Source: a virus
Direction: 5' to 3' (one strand)
DNA: 25,027 bases
IMG/VR virus record: IMGVR_UViG_3300048107_000066
Location: 1 to 25,027 of that record
Within the stretch, counting starts at the first letter, position 1. Each line of letters starts with the position of its first letter. Made by a program: the position numbers and the translations under genes. This document shows, one piece after another, positions 21,847-25,027 of this stretch. The notes under the pieces are model-generated. The model saw only the letters and a program-made list of their open reading frames with translations, did no database searches and was not told the DNA's origin.

Positions 21847-24411
21847 CTAGGTAGATTTACAGAATGACACAGCGTGTCTTACAGCAATATCACAAGATTG
21901 TAATGCTACTATTCTCACAGTTCCTGATTTCGAGTGCGTGAAAGGGTCAACAACGATGTCTAAACCACCGAAGAAACCAACTAACAAGTCACTGAAATTA
22001 CCAAACAACATAACACCATTAGTAATTTGATTACTAACGACTGCATTGTAACCATTGATCTCACCATCAACTGCAATAAATTGTGCAGTGTTAGTGGCTT
22101 TTTCAGTAGTTTTCAATGTACCAAATGTTGAAGGATTAACTATGTAAGCTAAGTTACCTAGTAAAGCATTATCAGCACTTACAGCAGTTTCCATTGCTAC
22201 AACTTCAGCAAAAGTTGGTGCAGTATCTGTGCTAAATGCTTGAGTGTTAATACCAGATTGGTTAATAATTCCAGTAGGATTACCACTTGAACCAGAACCA
22301 CTTATAGCAACATTATCAATGTGTGTAGCCATTGCAGCAGCTAAATCATTTCTTATTAAGTTCTCAACATCTAAAGATGATTGAATTAATAATTGACGAG
22401 TAGCTTCTGTGTGAGCTCCTAAAGTTTTAGGTGTCATTGAGACATTACCAACTGTCATTTCAGATTCAGAAGAATCTCCGCCTTCTGCACTAATAAAAGC
22501 AGCAGTAGAACCAGCAGTTTTCTTTGGTATTTTGACATCACCAGTCAAACCTTGTAGCACACTAGCTAAAGGAAGCACTGCTGAATTATTTCTCAATACC
22601 TCAATAAAATCCCCACCTCTGTAATCTTCAGCTATTAAGCTGGAATCATCAGAAGAATTAAGATCACGTTGTCCCCAAGTTCTTAGAACTTCTGGTGGAA
22701 GCAGCACGCCTTGTGCAGTCTTACCATAAAGTTCACCAGCAGCTCTTGAACAATCAAATTCAAAGGCAGCATCTTCTTGTGCTTTGCGATCAGTAGGATT
22801 AGCCATTGCATTAACAGCTCTTAAAATACTAAATCTTTTAGTTTCTTTTTCGGTTAAACCGATTTCAGAAGGAGTTTCTAAAGGTTCGCTATTAGAAATA
22901 TTGTCTAATAATACACCTCTAAATTCTTCCACTGATAAACCATTAGAAATAGCTTCGTCAGCTAAATCTCTTTTGTTGTGTTGACTAGCTAGATCGAGAA
23001 TCTCTTTAGAGTTTCTTTTAAATTCAGCTTTAGCTTCAACAACAGCTTTAGATTTAACTTCATCAAGATTAATTTCTTGTTTTTCGTTTTCCATTTTTTT
23101 TACCTCTTTGTGTAAAATGTGTTGTTTATTTTCAGAACGCCCAACGCCAACTAGCCTGCTTTGATCTGCGGGCAAACTGACTGAGCTTATCTCCATAGGA
23201 GTCCAGCTTGCACGATAATAATCTTCATCCTTATCATCCATGCGTTCCAGTTTATCTACTCTGTAACCGACTGATATATTCATGCGTATACCATCTTTTA
23301 CGTCTTCAAACACTTCACGAGCTAGGGAAGATTTTCCAAATCTTACCAGTGCAATTGTTCTTTTAGCACTCTCATCCAGTTTAAATTGCTCTATCACACC
23401 TATTTGCTTAGTCATGTCATGATCTAACAAAAGTGGTGCACGACCAGATGAAATAAATTCCATATTTATATCACCTTCAGAATGTCCTAGCACTTCCATA
23501 CCAAAACTTCTTTCAACTGGTTCTTCTGACGAAACGCCAATACGAACCAATCTCTTTTCTTCGTCAATGTAAGAAGCTCTGGACAAATCAATAGTTCTAT
23601 ACTTGATAGCACCATCAATATGCCTTTCTTCTTCATCAACTATGGCTTCTTCTTCAGATTCTTCAATATCTTCCATTTCTGCCATTTCTTCTTCAACCTT
23701 TTTGAATTCAACAATTACTGAATTGTCGGTTTCAGAAACATTGAGAATATGTCTATCTTCTTTTTCAATATCCATAATTTTTACCTCATCGTTTATTGTT
23801 AAAGGTTTAACATTTGAATCTAATGATTCAAAATTTCTTATCGGGTCAATTTTTCTTAGCGTACTGAATTTATGACCAACTTCTGTATCAGTGGGTTCAC
23901 CACTTCTATAAACTTGTATTAAAGCAGCAGGGTCTTCTGCTGTACCAGTAATAGTAAGATCAGAATTAGGAATATTTATTTTCCCATCTCTTTCTATTTT
24001 GATAATCTTTCCTCTAGCTCTACCACCAGCACTATTCCAACTGACAAAGTCACCAGTTTTAAGTGCATCTGGTTCTGCTCTATTTAATTTTCTTTCATCT
24101 TCTTTTTTCATTTTTTCCACCAATCTTTTTGACCAACTAAAACCAGCATCACCACCCCATAATGCCCATGCTATTCTACCATTAGAAGGATAACCATCCT
24201 CGCCAGAACTAAATCCTTCTGCTTGTTTATCTACCTCATGTCTACTAAAAAAACTATACATTCTTTTAATAGTATCATCAGATAAATTTTCACCTGCAAC
24301 TATTTGTCTAGCTCTAATAGCACCAACTCTAGTACCACCACGACCAAATTCTTCACGCCAGTCTAAACCCTTCTGTGCTTCAGCTTTCATACCAGCATTA
24401 GGGTTAGCCAT
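21847..24411 (-). CDS. Accessory module + HK97-type prohead protease + delta domain/major capsid protein, single open frame
   Basis: 854 aa from ATG 24411 (AAGGTGGGG upstream); an ATG at 24459 adds 16 residues without support. Numbering below is from 24459. Module 1 (17-228): a helical domain with SFFSRHEVDK (68-77) and RIAWALWGGDAG (94-105), then a Tudor/HVA1 (DUF2945)-like domain starting LKTGDFVSWNSAGGRARGKI. Module 2 (229-455): acidic stretch, then protease with LLLDHD (His347), DGIRMNISVGYRV (Ser396) and MEISSVSLPAD (Glu423), the HK97 gp4 arrangement. Module 3 (456-870): charged helical delta/scaffold domain, then HK97-fold capsid (GNPTGIIN; DIVVDPFTHSKSG). Modules 2 (227 aa) and 3 (415 aa) match the sizes of stand-alone proteins, and each has its own GAGGT site and ATG in frame. 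Role: capsid assembly and maturation. Confidence 0.88.
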   Translation of the reverse strand: MANPNAGMKAEAQKGLDWREEFGRGGTRVGAIRARQIVAGENLSDDTIKRMYSFFSRHEVDKQAEGFSSGEDGYPSNGRIAWALWGGDAGFSWSKRLVEKMKKEDERKLNRAEPDALKTGDFVSWNSAGGRARGKIIKIERDGKINIPNSDLTITGTAEDPAALIQVYRSGEPTDTEVGHKFSTLRKIDPIRNFESLDSNVKPLTINDEVKIMDIEKEDRHILNVSETDNSVIVEFKKVEEEMAEMEDIEESEEEAIVDEEERHIDGAIKYRTIDLSRASYIDEEKRLVRIGVSSEEPVERSFGMEVLGHSEGDINMEFISSGRAPLLLDHDMTKQIGVIEQFKLDESAKRTIALVRFGKSSLAREVFEDVKDGIRMNISVGYRVDKLERMDDKDEDYYRASWTPMEISSVSLPADQSRLVGVGRSENKQHILHKEVKKMENEKQEINLDEVKSKAVVEAKAEFKRNSKEILDLASQHNKRDLADEAISNGLSVEEFRGVLLDNISNSEPLETPSEIGLTEKETKRFSILRAVNAMANPTDRKAQEDAAFEFDCSRAAGELYGKTAQGVLLPPEVLRTWGQRDLNSSDDSSLIAEDYRGGDFIEVLRNNSAVLPLASVLQGLTGDVKIPKKTAGSTAAFISAEGGDSSESEMTVGNVSMTPKTLGAHTEATRQLLIQSSLDVENLIRNDLAAAMATHIDNVAISGSGSSGNPTGIINQSGINTQAFSTDTAPTFAEVVAMETAVSADNALLGNLAYIVNPSTFGTLKTTEKATNTAQFIAVDGEINGYNAVVSNQITNGVMLFGNFSDLLVGFFGGLDIVVDPFTHSKSGTVRIVALQSCDIAVRHAVSFCKST
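23092..23106 (-). promoter_or_regulatory. In-frame internal ribosome site and ATG starting capsid module
   Basis: GAGGT (23106-23102), 7-nt A-rich spacer, ATG (23094-23092), in frame (residue 456). Translation from here gives a 415-aa delta-domain plus capsid protein, a normal length for HK97-type precursors. This would supply capsid subunits in excess of protease. Confidence 0.65.
23773..23787 (-). promoter_or_regulatory. In-frame internal ribosome site and ATG starting protease module
   Basis: GAGGT (23787-23783), 7-nt spacer, ATG (23775-23773), in frame with the long capsid ORF (residue 229). The spacing and sequence match the start signals of other late genes. If used, it yields a 642-aa protease-capsid protein without the accessory module. 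Confidence 0.6.
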
Positions 24412-25027
24412 CGTCATCCCCACCTTGAATATTCGCTTCCACTGGCATTTTTTGTCCAAATGGTTGATAAGCTATTTCAATACCATATTGTTTTGCTAAT
24501 TCAACTTCTTTTTGATGTTGTTCAAATAGTTCTTCAGTATCACGACCATAAGCAGCAGATATATCTGAATAAGTCATTGTGCCATTTTGCAAACCTAAGA
24601 CACTTGATTGCATTTCTTTTAAAGGGTCAATCCATTGGAAACTTCTAGGAATATAATTTACAGAATTAGCAAATTTATCAAACTTACCCATTGGTAAGTT
24701 AATATAACCAGTTGAGATTGCCATTTCTAACCAAGATTTAAAAATTGGGTCTATAAAATGTTCAATGACAAATTGTTGATATATCTGAAACATTGAACGA
24801 TCTTCTAAAGCACCTTGACGAATAGAAGAATAATTAACTGAAGTTAAATCGTTACTTAATGAGTGATAAGAAATATTTAAACCAGATGCGATTGATCTTA
24901 ATACTGAAGTAGTAAAAGATTCAAAAGCAGATGTTGGGTGGTTAGGGTCAAAAGCCTTAAAATCCATTCCAGCAGGTAATTGTTCAAAAGTTCCAGCGTT
25001 TGCTGAAGCCACTGGATTATAAGTATC
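24404..25027 (-). CDS. Portal protein, lambda gpB-like, N-terminus cut by window edge
   Basis: The last 207 residues of a frame open to the right edge; a GTG at 25012 inside it is not the true start. Key region: LPAGMDFKAFDPNHPTSAFE, then SVLRSIASGLNISYHSLSND, TSVNYSSIRQGALEDR and QFVIEHFIDPIFKSWLE, the strongly conserved C-terminal half of the lambda-type portal (Phage_portal_2). It forms the 12-fold vertex ring for DNA entry and tail attachment. The acidic end (GGDDDG) overlaps the next gene's start by 8 nt. Terminase genes are expected beyond the right edge. Confidence 0.88.
   Translation of the reverse strand, partial: DTYNPVASANAGTFEQLPAGMDFKAFDPNHPTSAFESFTTSVLRSIASGLNISYHSLSNDLTSVNYSSIRQGALEDRSMFQIYQQFVIEHFIDPIFKSWLEMAISTGYINLPMGKFDKFANSVNYIPRSFQWIDPLKEMQSSVLGLQNGTMTYSDISAAYGRDTEELFEQHQKEVELAKQYGIEIAYQPFGQKMPVEANIQGGDDDG

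Noticed and set aside
24412-24459. ATG 24459 as start of the capsid polyprotein
   Set aside because: It would lengthen the overlap with the portal gene to 56 nt without a ribosome site, while AAGGTGGGG precedes ATG 24411.
25012-25012. GTG as the start of the portal gene
   Set aside because: The frame stays open to the window edge and lambda-type portals are much longer; this is an internal Val codon.
1-25027. Search by eye for tRNA genes, CRISPR arrays, insertion sequences, integrase and att sites
   Set aside because: No cloverleaf, regularly spaced short repeats, transposase or integrase motifs were seen.

Overview
The window is a continuous stretch of an AT-rich (about two thirds A+T by eye) tailed-phage genome with a lambda/HK97-like siphovirus layout. 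Genes are packed edge to edge with ATGA or TAATG overlaps. No rRNA, tRNA, CRISPR array, insertion sequence, integrase or repressor is visible. The low GC, a GTA-type three-TM holin and a tail-fibre N-terminus of a kind I associate with marine phages suggest a marine phage, plausibly of an alphaproteobacterium such as SAR11. The host is inference only.

Layout. (1) Positions 1-2561, leftward: a small hypothetical gene, an SSB-like protein with a DDEIPF tail, and a TOPRIM primase/RepA-type helicase cut by the left edge. A near-consensus sigma70 promoter lies upstream. (2) Positions 2562-2704: an AT-rich divergent control region. (3) Positions 2705-6505, rightward: early genes, mostly 30-100 aa and unrecognised, with a DUF3310 (T7 gp1.7-like) protein, a standalone protein resembling the serine-recombinase linker region, and a YqaJ/lambda-exonuclease-type nuclease. 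A promoter-leader of about 70 bp occurs twice, at 2633-2704 and 5672-5742. (4) Positions 6506-6519: the convergence point, with an AT-rich hairpin. (5) Positions 6520-25027, leftward and read right to left: portal (cut by the right edge), a protease/capsid polyprotein, a GC-rich hairpin, head-tail connectors, tail terminator, tail tube, tail chaperone with a -1 frameshift, tape measure, two distal-tail proteins, a J-like tip protein, a tail assembly chaperone, a 1722-aa fibre with an S74 chaperone, small genes, a GTA-type holin and an endolysin.

How it works together. The two early operons diverge from one control region and would supply priming/unwinding, ssDNA protection, recombination nuclease and small host-directed proteins. 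The late operon follows the lambda head-tail-fibre-lysis order. Large terminase, DNA polymerase and RNA polymerase are not in the window.

Most notable: (a) one open frame holds three modules (an N-terminal accessory module, an HK97-type protease, and delta domain plus major capsid), and the second and third each begin at an in-frame ATG preceded by GAGGT at 7-nt spacing, the late-gene ribosome-site style; (b) an A-AAA-AAG slippery heptamer joins a lambda G-like frame to an unannotated T-like frame; (c) the duplicated early promoter-leader; (d) tandem paralogous connector genes.
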